From contig JBOGIQ010000003.1 in assembly GCA_050742535.1 (NCBI GenBank), positions 1 to 64,000 on the forward strand: a stretch of 64,000 nt of DNA. Direction: 5' to 3'. This stretch comes from Gp6-AA40 sp050742535. GTDB lineage: Bacteria; Acidobacteriota; Vicinamibacteria; Vicinamibacterales; UBA2999. Under the pieces are notes generated by a model. That model worked only from the letters and a program-made list of their open reading frames with translations. It did no database searches and was not told where the DNA came from. Both the position numbers and the translations under genes were made by a program. Below, piece by piece: positions 1-15,439 of the stretch; positions within the stretch are counted from its first letter, which is position 1; the number at the start of each line of letters is the position of its first letter.

Positions 1-3916
<3,916 letters not shown>

Positions 3917-3918
3917 CC

Positions 3919-8136
<4,218 letters not shown>

Positions 8137-8146
8137 CGATCGTGGA

Positions 8147-8164
8147 GTCCGGCTTCAGCCGGAT
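8147..8164 (+). repeat. REP-like palindrome, divergent copy
   Basis: Inverted repeat TCCGGCT-TC-AGCCGGA, 12 bases after the rpoC stop. It has the same stem-TC-stem layout as the GTCCGCC palindromes in this window but different stem bases. It may help end rpoBC transcripts as a hairpin, although no T-run follows. Confidence 0.6.
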
Positions 8165-8177
8165 TGCCGAATGTCGT

Positions 8178-8265
8178 GTCCGCCTTCAGGCGGACCTGTT
8201 TCGTAGGGCACCCCTTCAGAGGTGCCTCCCTCACCCGCCCTTAACCACGAAGGGCGCGAAGAACT
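8178..8265 (+). repeat. Composite repeat: GTCCGCC palindrome, GGCACC hairpin, CACGAAGG tandem repeats
   Basis: Three parts in series. First, a perfect 8-bp inverted repeat GTCCGCCT-TC-AGGCGGAC (8178-8195), flanked on the left by a form of the GTAGT tail. Second, a GGGCACC...AGGTGCC hairpin (8206-8226). Third, TTAACCACGAAGGGCGCGAAG (8241 onward). The same order recurs at 9330-9430, and the third part recurs at 27825. The region between rpoC and the next gene (8137-8419) otherwise holds only a CCCTTTCTCTTGTACG motif at 8283-8298. Confidence 0.75.
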
Positions 8266-8419
8266 CCTTTATGGTTCTCGTGCCCTTTCTCTTGTACGAC
8301 TTGTCGCGCTCGACCTTGGCGACCGGGTCGGCCGGCTCCGCGGACACCTGCTGCCGCGTCTGGCCCTTGCCTTGTTCTGCGGCTGCACATCTGCATAGAA
8401 TGCCGCGCCGCCGCCACTC

Positions 8420-8674
8420 ATGCCGTCGAGTAACCTGCCTCGAGAAATCGACACCGAGAAGCTGGCCGAGATTGCGCTCGCACTGTTGTCCCTGACACTT
8501 CATGACAACGGCCGTGTGTGGAAGGGACTGGATTGGGACGTTCTCGACCTGCTTGAGGAGAAGGGCTGGATCGTCGAGGCGCAGACCAAAGCGAAATCCG
8601 TGATCCTGACGGAGGAAGGCGAACGTCTGGCCGGCGAGTTCCTGCACCGCCACCTGTACAGGCATCCCCGATAA
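8420..8674 (+). CDS. DUF6429 family protein
   Basis: Small soluble protein of 84 residues. The segment LSLTLHDNGRVWKGLDWD followed by LEEKGWI and KSVILTEEGERLA matches the DUF6429 pattern as I know it: a short, winged-helix-like domain of unknown function, common in soil bacteria and often near mobile or accessory DNA. There is no signal peptide or membrane segment. It stands alone between the rpoC gene and a partial copy of the rpoC 3' end, so its context suggests an insertion into the old rpoBC-ribosomal operon. No clear Shine-Dalgarno sequence precedes the ATG. Confidence 0.75.
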   Translation: MPSSNLPREIDTEKLAEIALALLSLTLHDNGRVWKGLDWDVLDLLEEKGWIVEAQTKAKSVILTEEGERLAGEFLHRHLYRHPR

Positions 8675-8688
8675 ACGACGCGCGTCTC

Positions 8689-8932
8689 ATGGACGCCAGT
8701 GTCTCCGGAAAGATCGATCACCTGCGCGGGCTGAAGGAGAACGTGACGATGGGACGGCTGATCCCCGCCGGCACGGGCTTCAAGGGGTACCAGAACGTGC
8801 GGATCCCGGCGGACGAGCCGCCACCGCCGCCGCAGCCGACGGAGGACGAGCTCGATCTGGATCGCGAGATCGAGTACGCATTCAATGTCGAAGCCGATGG
8901 CTGGGAGAGCGCCGACTGGCGACGTCGAGTAA
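8689..8932 (+). pseudogene. Partial duplicate of the rpoC 3' end
   Basis: This stretch copies the last 250 bases or so of rpoC. It begins at the codons for SGKIDHLRGLKENVTMGRLI and runs through the proline-rich and acidic tail to the final GACGTCGAG and stop. It is very close to rpoC at the DNA level but has lost six bases in the proline run, reads FKGYQNVR for FEWYRNVR, and has drifted out of frame near the end, so the copied stop (8930-8932) is no longer in frame. An open frame does run to 8973, but the product would lack all catalytic parts of beta', so it is best treated as a dead copy. Confidence 0.85.
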
Positions 8933-8949
8933 CTAACGTCGGCTCGTGG

Positions 8950-8969
8950 CTTCCGCCTTCAGGCGGAAG
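8950..8969 (+). repeat. REP-like palindrome
   Basis: Inverted repeat CTTCCGCCT-TC-AGGCGGAAG, a 9-bp stem with a 2-base loop. It lies just after the rpoC partial copy, in the same relative position as the palindrome after rpoC itself, so it was probably copied along with the rpoC tail or inserted at an equivalent site. Confidence 0.7.
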
Positions 8970-8981
8970 GTGACGACACAC

Positions 8982-9017
8982 AGAGGCACCGAGACACCGA
9001 GGCTTGGTGCCTCTTTT
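8982..9017 (+). terminator. Rho-independent terminator-like hairpin
   Basis: Stem AGAGGCACC (8982-8990) pairs with GGTGCCTCT (9006-9014) and is followed by TTT. The loop is 15 bases and contains GAGACACCGAGG. It is followed at once by a TTTTCATGTACGG form of the CTTTTCTTGTACG motif seen after other hairpins in this window. Confidence 0.55.
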
Positions 9018-9057
9018 CATGTACGGCGAGTCCGCGCTAAGGCGGACCAGAGGGCGA

Positions 9058-9282
9058 ATGGGCTACGACTGTCCCGATGGCGTGGACGTCGCGGTGGACT
9101 CGTGTAGCAGCGAGGCAGATGATGCCAAGGCCACGTGTGTCGTCGTGCGCGTCGATCAGCCACCCAAGAACGGCGTCGAGGTGACGTTCACCGAGACCTA
9201 CGCGGCGCTCGTCAAACGGATTGCGAGCTGCAGACGGCGCCCGCTAATCGTTCTCGACGGGAAGCTCGATTTTGCCCCTTGA
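9058..9282 (+). CDS. Hypothetical 74-residue protein
   Basis: Not recognised. The reading frame from the ATG at 9058 gives a small, balanced protein with three cysteine-containing segments (DCPDG, DSCSS, ASCRRRP) and a central strand-like stretch (ATCVVVRVDQ). A GAGGG sequence 5 bases before the ATG could be a ribosome binding site. It has no signal peptide. It sits in the repeat-rich gap between copies of the rpoC tail, so it may be a small cargo gene or a chance frame. A longer in-frame start at 9004 exists but would begin inside the terminator-like hairpin. Confidence 0.35.
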   Translation: MGYDCPDGVDVAVDSCSSEADDAKATCVVVRVDQPPKNGVEVTFTETYAALVKRIASCRRRPLIVLDGKLDFAP

Positions 9283-9298
9283 GTGTCAGCGCGCCCGG

Positions 9299-9347
9299 GC
9301 GCCGACCGGCGACGTCGAGTAGATGTAGTGTCCGCCTTCAGGCGGAC
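9299..9347 (+). repeat. Short rpoC-tail copy joined to a GTCCGCC palindrome
   Basis: Bases 9299-9322 repeat the last 24 bases or so of rpoC (GCGCCGACCGGCGACGTCGA then a stop). They run straight into AGATGTA and the palindrome GTCCGCCT-TC-AGGCGGAC (9330-9347). The 38 bases from 9311 recur exactly at 9641-9678. After this come a GGTGCC hairpin and CACGAAGG tandem repeats, completing the composite element. Confidence 0.8.
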
Positions 9348-9392
9348 CTTCATTCGTAGGCGCCCCTTCAAGGGTGCCTCCTTCACCCGACG

Positions 9393-9430
9393 TTAACCAC
9401 GAAGGGCGCGAAGAACGCGAAGGGCACGAA
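9393..9430 (+). repeat. Tandem CACGAAGGGCGCGAAGAA-type repeat
   Basis: TTAACCACGAAGGGCGCGAAG followed by two more degenerate GCGAAGGGCACGAAG units. The same block occurs at 8241-8265 and 27825-27867, each time preceded by a TCACCCG sequence. It is purine-rich on this strand and low in sequence complexity. It has no open reading frame of its own. Confidence 0.75.
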
Positions 9431-9443
9431 GCTTCGTTGGCAG

Positions 9444-9469
9444 GGGCCGACCTTAAGGTCGGCCCTTTT
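9444..9469 (+). terminator. Palindromic hairpin with T-run
   Basis: A perfect 22-base palindrome (11-bp stem GGGCCGACCTT/AAGGTCGGCCC, 9444-9465) followed by TTTTC and TCGTACG. This is the best-formed terminator-like structure in the gene-poor region. The same GGCCGACC...GGTCGGCC stem is found at 24831-24851 and 45442-45463. Confidence 0.6.
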
Positions 9470-9719
9470 CTCGTACGCTCGCGGGCGTCAACCTTGACTG
9501 CGTGCAGATTTTCTTGACGAAAGGTCAGCCGGCGCCCTCGGCTTGCTCGGTCTATTTCGTCGTCGATGACGCCAATGAGTTGTGCGCGTGGCACGTGTCG
9601 GCTGATGGATCAGCCGATGGCTGGTCGGGCGCCGACCAGCGACGTCGAGTAGATGTAGTGTCCGCCTTCAGGCGGACCTGCAGTCGCAGGGCACCCCTTC
9701 TTTCGCCTTCAGGAAGACG
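9470..9719 (+). other. Gene-poor stretch with a third rpoC-tail copy and a palindrome
   Basis: No convincing gene. An open frame from about 9487 reads LDCVQIFLTKGQ and then FVVDDANELCAWHV before running into a third rpoC-tail fragment (9612-9652, GCCGATGGCTGG...GACGTCGAGTAG) and a palindrome GTCCGCCT-TC-AGGCGGAC (9660-9677). This may be a fragment of a lost gene. The 3' part (GGGCACCCCTTC, 9688 onward) is the start of the composite element's second hairpin, cut short at the arylsulfotransferase-like gene. Confidence 0.6.
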
Positions 9720-11168
9720 TTACGGCACCCTGAACTCGCCGTTCGGCGGCGGGGTTACCGCCTTTTCCTGCGGCCGCGGCAGCTGCGACAACCACGTGTA
9801 AGGGACGCGATACGCCCGATAGATCGTGGCCGGCGTCCGTGTCGTGGTATTCGCCGGCGCGTTCATGAACTCCCAGACGATCTGGCGATCGCTCGTGACC
9901 TCGAACACACGCCCGCCCGCGCCTTCGGTGATGAGCGTGTTGCCGTTCGGCAGTCGCTGCGCGCCGCTGATGTTCGTGCTGAAGAATTGAGCGCCAGCGG
10001 TATACGACCAGACGAGGGCCAGCGTCACCGGATCGATCTCGAGCACGCGCGAGGTCGCTCGCGCGTAGACCCCGGTGCCACGCGGCGCGATGCCGCTCGG
10101 CTCGCCGTAGCCACTCGAGCCGCCATTGTCGAAGACCAGGAGGTGTCCCGCGCCGGGCAGCCCTTTCGGGATGAAGTGCGCGTGGTGCTGCCCGATGATC
10201 TGACCGATTGCCCGCGTGGCGTCGGATTCGAGGAAGTTCGGTCCGAGCCTCCACACGATGGAGCCGTCCCTGGCGATGATTGCGAGCAGGCTCGCTTCGC
10301 GGCTGCTGACGATGACGTTGTTCGGCGCGAAGCGCTTGTCGCCCGCGTCGAACCAGCGATTCGGCCCGAGGTAGGTTGCGGAGTTCAGGTGCAGCCAGTC
10401 GAACGCCGCGGGAGCAGCGCCAGCGCCGCGCCCCGCGCCCAATCGACCCGCACCATCGGCCGGGGCGGGAGCACCGCGGCCGGCACCGGCACGTCCCGCC
10501 GCACCGCCGGCACGCGCCCCACGAATGGACTCCCGCGCCCGGGCATCGAAGCCCAGTTCGTCGATGTGATCGCCGGCGCTCCACTGCCAGACGATCTCGC
10601 CCTTGGGCGAGACCTCGATGATGCGGTCGTCCTGCAGGAGCACGTCGGCGATTCCAGGCACGCGGCGATCGGTATGCGTGAGCACCAGCGTGTTGCTGCC
10701 GGAGCGCGCGGGCGTGAAGTCGGGTGAGTAATAGCCGGCGGGAAAGTCCTCACGCTGCCAGTCGTGGTGCTGGCGCAGCGACTGTTGCGTCTTGCCGTCG
10801 CTGGTTGGAATCTCCTCGTTGCGGTCCAGCCGCCACACAACGTTCCCCGCAAAATCGCGCTGGACCAGTTCCAACGACTCCTGCCGTCCCGGACGCGCGC
10901 CGGCGGCGGCAATGACGTCGCCGTTCGGCAGCACACGCGAGGGACCGCCCGCGGAGTTGTTCAACCCATCCCACTGCTTGACGACCTTCCCGTTCATGTC
11001 GATGACGACGGCGGCCTGTGTCTGCAGCGGAGAGAGGACCGTGAACCCGCTCCAGGCTCGTGCCGGGTCATAGATTGTCGTGCCGGTCGGGAATACGGAC
11101 GGCCCGGCCTGAGTCAGGACCGAGAGCAGGACGGTGACAAAAGCCGTAAGCGCATAGATTGGTCGCAT
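9720..11168 (-). CDS. Arylsulfotransferase (ASST)-like secreted propeller protein
   Basis: Exported protein of 482 residues with a signal peptide (MRPIYALTAFVTVLLSVLTQ). The body has repeated propeller blades typical of the ASST family: VLPNGDVIAAAG, VVWRLDRNEEI, IVWQWSAGDHID, SIVWRLGPNF and RLPNGNTLITEG, with conserved His-rich segments (QHHDWQ, DWLHLNSATY, QHHAHFIPKG) in the places where family members carry catalytic histidines. ASST enzymes move sulfuryl groups between phenols in the periplasm; many soil homologues are uncharacterised, so activity is an inference. About residues 215-250 form an inserted Gly/Ala/Arg-rich low-complexity segment. It is divergent from the gene at 11242, with 73 bases between the starts. 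Confidence 0.8.
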   Translation of the reverse strand: MRPIYALTAFVTVLLSVLTQAGPSVFPTGTTIYDPARAWSGFTVLSPLQTQAAVVIDMNGKVVKQWDGLNNSAGGPSRVLPNGDVIAAAGARPGRQESLELVQRDFAGNVVWRLDRNEEIPTSDGKTQQSLRQHHDWQREDFPAGYYSPDFTPARSGSNTLVLTHTDRRVPGIADVLLQDDRIIEVSPKGEIVWQWSAGDHIDELGFDARARESIRGARAGGAAGRAGAGRGAPAPADGAGRLGAGRGAGAAPAAFDWLHLNSATYLGPNRWFDAGDKRFAPNNVIVSSREASLLAIIARDGSIVWRLGPNFLESDATRAIGQIIGQHHAHFIPKGLPGAGHLLVFDNGGSSGYGEPSGIAPRGTGVYARATSRVLEIDPVTLALVWSYTAGAQFFSTNISGAQRLPNGNTLITEGAGGRVFEVTSDRQIVWEFMNAPANTTTRTPATIYRAYRVPYTWLSQLPRPQEKAVTPPPNGEFRVP

Positions 11169-11241
11169 GGCGGGCCGATTCTACCGCTAGCGCTCATGGT
11201 GGCCGAGCGAAACCGACGTGCCAGGGCGGTAGAATTCGCTG

Positions 11242-12285
11242 GTGCTGAAAAGACCGACCGCCTCAATCGCCGCTGCCGTTCTTGCCTACTGGGCGCTCAC
11301 TGCAGCAGCCGCGCAGGTCCCTCAGGGGCAGCGGCCGGCGGCAGCCGGACGGGGGCGCGGGGCGCCGGCTCCGGTAACTCGGATCGTGACCTTCGAGGCC
11401 GAGCCGGCGACGATCAAGCCTGGTGGGTCGGCGCTGCTGATCTGGCACATCGAGAATCCGCCGTCTCCGACCGGCTTCAACGGCTTCGGAACCATCGAGC
11501 CGGGCGTCGGCCGCGTCGCGCCCCGCGGTTCACAGCGCGTCGCGCCAGCGGCGACGACCACCTACACGCTGACGGCCGGCACGGTGACGAAGTCGGTGAC
11601 GGTCACGGTCCCCGGCACGGTTCCCGTCGCCGCGGCTTCCAGCGCGGCCGCGGGCGCGAGCACCGACATCCCTCGCACCCCTGAAGGCAAGCCGGACTTC
11701 TCGGGCATCTTCGGGTGGGGGAATCTTTTCGGTGGGCGCGGGGGCGGCGCGGCGCCGGCGCTGAAGCCGGGCGCCGAGAAGTACCGGGTGACCCGCGGCG
11801 CGCTCGACACCGGAGCGACCTCCGATTGCCTGCCGCTGATTCCGCCCAACTCGTTCGGCGTGCCGTACGAGTTCCAGTTCGTTCAGAACAGGAACTACCT
11901 CGTCATCCTCCACGAGTACCCGGGAACCTTTCGCATCATCCCGCTCGATGGCGAGCCGCATCAGGTCGATCCCGATCCTTCATGGCTTGGCGACTCGGTC
12001 GGTCGCTGGGACGGCGACACGCTGGTGATTGACACGATTGGCTACAACGACAAGACGGAGATCAGCGGCTATCGCCACACCGAGGCCCTGCACACGGTTG
12101 AGCGCCTCAGGCGCGTGCCCGGCGGCGTCGAGTACGAGCTCACGATCGAGGACCCGAACGTGTTTGCCGCTCCCTGGACGGTCAATCGCAGCTTCCGGTT
12201 CGTCGAGGCGCGGCAGAAGCGGATCTTCGAGTTCGTCTGCGAAAACAACCGCGATTACCGCGTGCTGTTCGGCGAGAGGAAATGA
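11242..12285 (+). CDS. Secreted two-domain protein: Ig-like domain plus 'DGDTLVVET' family domain
   Basis: Starts at GTG with a signal peptide (LKRPTASIAAAVLAYWALTAAAAQ) followed by a Gly/Arg-rich linker (GRGRGAPAPV). Residues 45-130 or so look like a bacterial Ig-like domain (FEAEPATIKPGGSALLIWHI, TTTYTLTAGTVTKSVTVTV). After a TPEGKPDFSGIFGWGN motif comes the unassigned family domain repeated many times in this window: FVQNRNYLVILHEYPGTFRIIP, SVGRWDGDTLVIDTIGYND, HTVERLRRV, LTIEDPNVFAAPWTV and FEFVCENNRDY at the end. The function is unknown; it is likely periplasmic or outer-surface. Confidence 0.85.
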   Translation: MLKRPTASIAAAVLAYWALTAAAAQVPQGQRPAAAGRGRGAPAPVTRIVTFEAEPATIKPGGSALLIWHIENPPSPTGFNGFGTIEPGVGRVAPRGSQRVAPAATTTYTLTAGTVTKSVTVTVPGTVPVAAASSAAAGASTDIPRTPEGKPDFSGIFGWGNLFGGRGGGAAPALKPGAEKYRVTRGALDTGATSDCLPLIPPNSFGVPYEFQFVQNRNYLVILHEYPGTFRIIPLDGEPHQVDPDPSWLGDSVGRWDGDTLVIDTIGYNDKTEISGYRHTEALHTVERLRRVPGGVEYELTIEDPNVFAAPWTVNRSFRFVEARQKRIFEFVCENNRDYRVLFGERK

Positions 12286-12417
12286 GTGTGGTCCGAGGGC
12301 CGATCGCGCCTGCGGCATCGATAAAGAAATCCTTATTTATGGAACGCCGGTGGGTGTATAAGAGTGGCCATCCCAGTCAGCCACGATCAGAGGCGAATTC
12401 TGTAGCCGGAGGACACT
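12286..12417 (+). promoter_or_regulatory. Intergenic region with AT-rich promoter-like segment
   Basis: This spacer contains an AT-rich block (TCCTTATTTATGG, then TATAAG near 12357) that stands out in the GC-rich surroundings and could be the promoter of the RCC1 gene. A GCCGGAGGAC ribosome binding site (GGAGGA about 12406-12411) lies just before the GTG start at 12418. Promoter function is a guess from composition and position only. Confidence 0.35.
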
Positions 12418-14646
12418 GTGCCCTCGAGGACCTCATCACCCCGGTCGATCACGAAGGGTTGCTGGATACTTACCGCTCTTCTGTGTAGCGGCATCTTTGC
12501 GACGCCCGCAGCATCGCGGGCACAAAGCCCGACAGACGATGACGTACGAGTCGTTTCAACGCGTGATCACTACACGTGCGCGCTCCTCAAATCGGGCGCG
12601 GTCCACTGCTGGGGAGTAAGAGAGCCTGGAGGGCCATCTGGCGGCCCCGCGTTGGTGCCTGGCGGATTCACGTTCTCGGCCGTGCAGGTGGGAAGCGGAC
12701 ACGCATGCGCACTCCGCTCGACAAAGCAGCTCTATTGCTGGGGAAAGAATGACGAGGGGCAGCTCGGCCTCGGGACCACAGGTCCGGAGAACATGACCCC
12801 GACGGTGGTCGCGGGCGGACTGTTATTCGATTCGATCGCGGCGGGATCGAAACACAACTGCGCCAAAGCCACCAATGGATTTCTCTACTGTTGGGGTCTC
12901 AACTCCCACGGCCAGCTCGGTGACGGAACCAGCGTTCCGTTTTCGACATCCCCACGGCCGGTCATGGGTCAGCCGCAACTCAGCACGCTCGCGGCCGGCG
13001 GCAGTCACTCATGCTATTTGTGGCTTGGCGGCGCCCTGTCGTGCTGGGGGAACAACGCCTTCGGTCAACTGGGGATTAATTCGACCACTTCGAAGAAGGT
13101 TCCGAGTAGTGGGTCGCCTCTGAAGTTTGGTTCCCTGACGCTTGGCCTCTACCACTCGTGCGGGATCGTTTCGGGAAGAGTCTATTGCTGGGGGCTCAAC
13201 AACCAGGGTCAGGTGGGCGACGGGACTGCACCCAACAACCGGTTGGTACCGACCCAGGTGATGGGCATCACGAACGTCTCACTGGTGACGGCCGGACGCA
13301 ATCACACGTGCGCGCTAGCGGATGGTGGTGCCGCCTATTGCTGGGGCGATAACAGCACCGGCCAGATTGGCGATAACACATCCGTCGCGCGGCGCACTGT
13401 GCCGACGGTGACCTTGGGTGGTGTCGCATTCCAGCAGTTGAGCGCCGGGAAGGCCCATACGTGTGGAGTAAACAATTCCGGAGATGCGTTTTGCTGGGGT
13501 TCGAACGCGGCCGGTCAGCTCGGTGATGGCACCAACACGACGCGGCCCCGTCCCACACAGATAGCTGGCGCTTCGTATGCCCTGGTCGCTGCGGGTGGCA
13601 ACTTCACCTGCGGTCTCACGAACGGCGGCGTCGCCTACTGCTGGGGGAATAACACCGCGGGTCAACTGGGTGACGGCACGACTCGTTCAAGTGCCGCTCC
13701 GCGTTCCGCGGTGGGTACAGGGATGACGTTCAAGTCGATTACCGCCGGCGCAGAACACGCCTGCGGCCTTACCACGGATGGAGCCGCCTACTGCTGGGGG
13801 AACAATACGCAAGGCCGCCTCGGTGATGGCACGCAGACGAATCGTACGTTGCCGGTGGCCGTCAGCGGAGGCATCGTATTCTCAGAGCTCCGCGCGGGAG
13901 ACGTTCACACGTGCGGGCTGACGGCAACACGCGGCGAATACTGCTGGGGATCCAACGCAGAGGGTCGCATAGGAGATGGAACGAGCGTGGCCGTTCGGCT
14001 GACGCCCGTTTCAATCGCCTCGGGCAGCCTCTCGTACGCGTCACTGGCAGCTGGTGCCAATCACACATGTGCCGTCACTTCGACGAAACGAATCGGATGC
14101 TGGGGAAGCAATGACTCTGGCCAGCTCGGGGACGGCACCACCGTTGATCGCAGGTCGCTTGTTGAAGTGCCGGACGCAGATTGGGATTCCATCGCCGCCG
14201 GTCAGAGCCATACGTGCGCCCGCAAGTCTCCGTCCTTCTTTCTGTACTGCTGGGGAAACAATCAGTTCGGACAACTAGGGGACGGCACGAACGCTCAACG
14301 CTTGACACCGACGCCGGTCGCAGCCGAACTGAGAGTGAGCGCCATCACGGCCGGGGCGGATCACACGTGCGCAAATCGCCACAAGGCTCACGCGTACTGC
14401 TGGGGACGGAATGAGCTGGGAAAGCTTGGAACGGGAAACCGTGTCGACGCATCGTCACCCGTGGCTGTTCCGTCGCTCATTTACATTCAGTCGCTTGCGG
14501 CTGGCAAAGTGCATACGTGTGCGGTGAACGCAAGCCGGGTCTACTGCTGGGGCGGTAGTAGGTTAGGCCAGGGAGGGCTCGGTGATCAGAGCATCTGGGG
14601 ACCATCGTTTCTACCAGTTCAGCTTGAGGTTCCCTCTAATCCCTAA
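12418..14646 (+). CDS. Secreted RCC1-repeat beta-propeller protein with 14 repeats
   Basis: 742 residues from a GTG start supported by GGAGGA upstream. A signal peptide (WILTALLCSGIFATPAASRA) is followed by 14 RCC1-type repeats of about 50 residues, each ending in a CWG-x-N-x3-G-Q-L/I-G-DGT-like motif. RCC1 repeats form seven-bladed propellers, so 14 could make two propellers. Every repeat carries a second cysteine 11-13 residues before the CWG one (for example HTCALADGGAAYCWG), giving one Cys pair per repeat, which suits disulfide bonds outside the cytoplasm. Related proteins are annotated as alpha-tubulin suppressor-like in soil bacteria, but with no known function. The next gene's frame overlaps its last 65 bases. 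Confidence 0.9.
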   Translation: MPSRTSSPRSITKGCWILTALLCSGIFATPAASRAQSPTDDDVRVVSTRDHYTCALLKSGAVHCWGVREPGGPSGGPALVPGGFTFSAVQVGSGHACALRSTKQLYCWGKNDEGQLGLGTTGPENMTPTVVAGGLLFDSIAAGSKHNCAKATNGFLYCWGLNSHGQLGDGTSVPFSTSPRPVMGQPQLSTLAAGGSHSCYLWLGGALSCWGNNAFGQLGINSTTSKKVPSSGSPLKFGSLTLGLYHSCGIVSGRVYCWGLNNQGQVGDGTAPNNRLVPTQVMGITNVSLVTAGRNHTCALADGGAAYCWGDNSTGQIGDNTSVARRTVPTVTLGGVAFQQLSAGKAHTCGVNNSGDAFCWGSNAAGQLGDGTNTTRPRPTQIAGASYALVAAGGNFTCGLTNGGVAYCWGNNTAGQLGDGTTRSSAAPRSAVGTGMTFKSITAGAEHACGLTTDGAAYCWGNNTQGRLGDGTQTNRTLPVAVSGGIVFSELRAGDVHTCGLTATRGEYCWGSNAEGRIGDGTSVAVRLTPVSIASGSLSYASLAAGANHTCAVTSTKRIGCWGSNDSGQLGDGTTVDRRSLVEVPDADWDSIAAGQSHTCARKSPSFFLYCWGNNQFGQLGDGTNAQRLTPTPVAAELRVSAITAGADHTCANRHKAHAYCWGRNELGKLGTGNRVDASSPVAVPSLIYIQSLAAGKVHTCAVNASRVYCWGGSRLGQGGLGDQSIWGPSFLPVQLEVPSNP

Positions 14647-15436
14647 TCGGTGCCCGTTTCGAATTGCGCCGGCGTTGATAGCCGCGATGTTGTGGGCCTG
14701 GCTAGAGGCCAGCGCGGCTCCTCAGCGAGCGGGCGGGCCGCCGCCGGCAACCCCGCGTTCCGCGCCGCGCACGCTTGACGGCAGGTCAGATCTGTCAGGG
14801 TTCTGGCGCGGGCCGCTGCTGCGGAACATGGACAAGAACGTCCCTGGTGGATTCGCCGCCATCTTCACCCCGGCTGGGAAGGCGGCCTACGAGCGCAACC
14901 GTACGAAGACGATCAACCCGGAGGGGCTCTGTCTGTTTGCCGGCATTCCACGGGCGAGCATCAGCGGCGTGCCCTTCCAGATCGTGCAGAGTCCGACGCG
15001 AATCGCGTTTCTCTACGAACTGATGTGGACATTCCGATCGATTCCCGTCGACGGACGCAGGATGCCGGCCGCGCCGGAGCCGTCGTTCTTCGGCACCCCG
15101 GTGGGCCGATGGGACGGCGACGTGTTCGTCATCGAATCGGCCGGCTTCAAAGAGGAGCAAAGCTGGCTGGATGATGATGCCCATCCGCACAGTGAGGCGA
15201 TGACCGTGGTTGAGCGGTGGTGGCGGCCGGATTTCGACCACCTGGCACACGAGGTCACCGTGACCGATCCCAAGTACTACACGCGGCCGTTCACGTTCGA
15301 CCGCGTGTTCGAGCATATGCCACCGGGCCAGGAGTTAATCGAGTACGCGTGCAACGAGAACAACAGGGATCTGCCGCGCCTCGGGTTTGGACCGCACGAG
15401 CCCGAGATTTACGACAAGCCCAGACCGCAGAAGTAA
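14582..15436 (+). CDS. Secreted 'DGDTLVVET' family protein
   Basis: Member of the unassigned secreted family repeated in this window. Key segments: DGRSDLSGFWRGPLL near the mature N-terminus, then QSPTRIAFLYELMWTFRSIP, VGRWDGDVFVIESAGFKEE, VVERWWRPD, VTVTDPKYYTRPFTF and ELIEYACNENNRDLP. The start is uncertain: the GTG at 14582 overlaps the RCC1 gene and gives a long n-region before the hydrophobic APALIAAMLWAWLEASA, while the ATG at 14687 would leave a very short signal peptide. The gene at 15440 follows after 3 bases, so they are probably cotranscribed. Confidence 0.8.
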   Translation: MIRASGDHRFYQFSLRFPLIPNRCPFRIAPALIAAMLWAWLEASAAPQRAGGPPPATPRSAPRTLDGRSDLSGFWRGPLLRNMDKNVPGGFAAIFTPAGKAAYERNRTKTINPEGLCLFAGIPRASISGVPFQIVQSPTRIAFLYELMWTFRSIPVDGRRMPAAPEPSFFGTPVGRWDGDVFVIESAGFKEEQSWLDDDAHPHSEAMTVVERWWRPDFDHLAHEVTVTDPKYYTRPFTFDRVFEHMPPGQELIEYACNENNRDLPRLGFGPHEPEIYDKPRPQK

Positions 15437-15439
15437 TCG

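Noticed and set aside
8178..9677. Possible CRISPR array from the repeated palindromes.
   Set aside because: Repeats are irregularly spaced (hundreds of bases), not all in one orientation in the window, and no cas gene is near.
9502..9801. A 99-codon plus-strand frame.
   Set aside because: It starts at a weak GTG, runs through the rpoC-tail copy and REP palindrome, and into the arylsulfotransferase-like gene on the other strand; probably chance or a remnant only.
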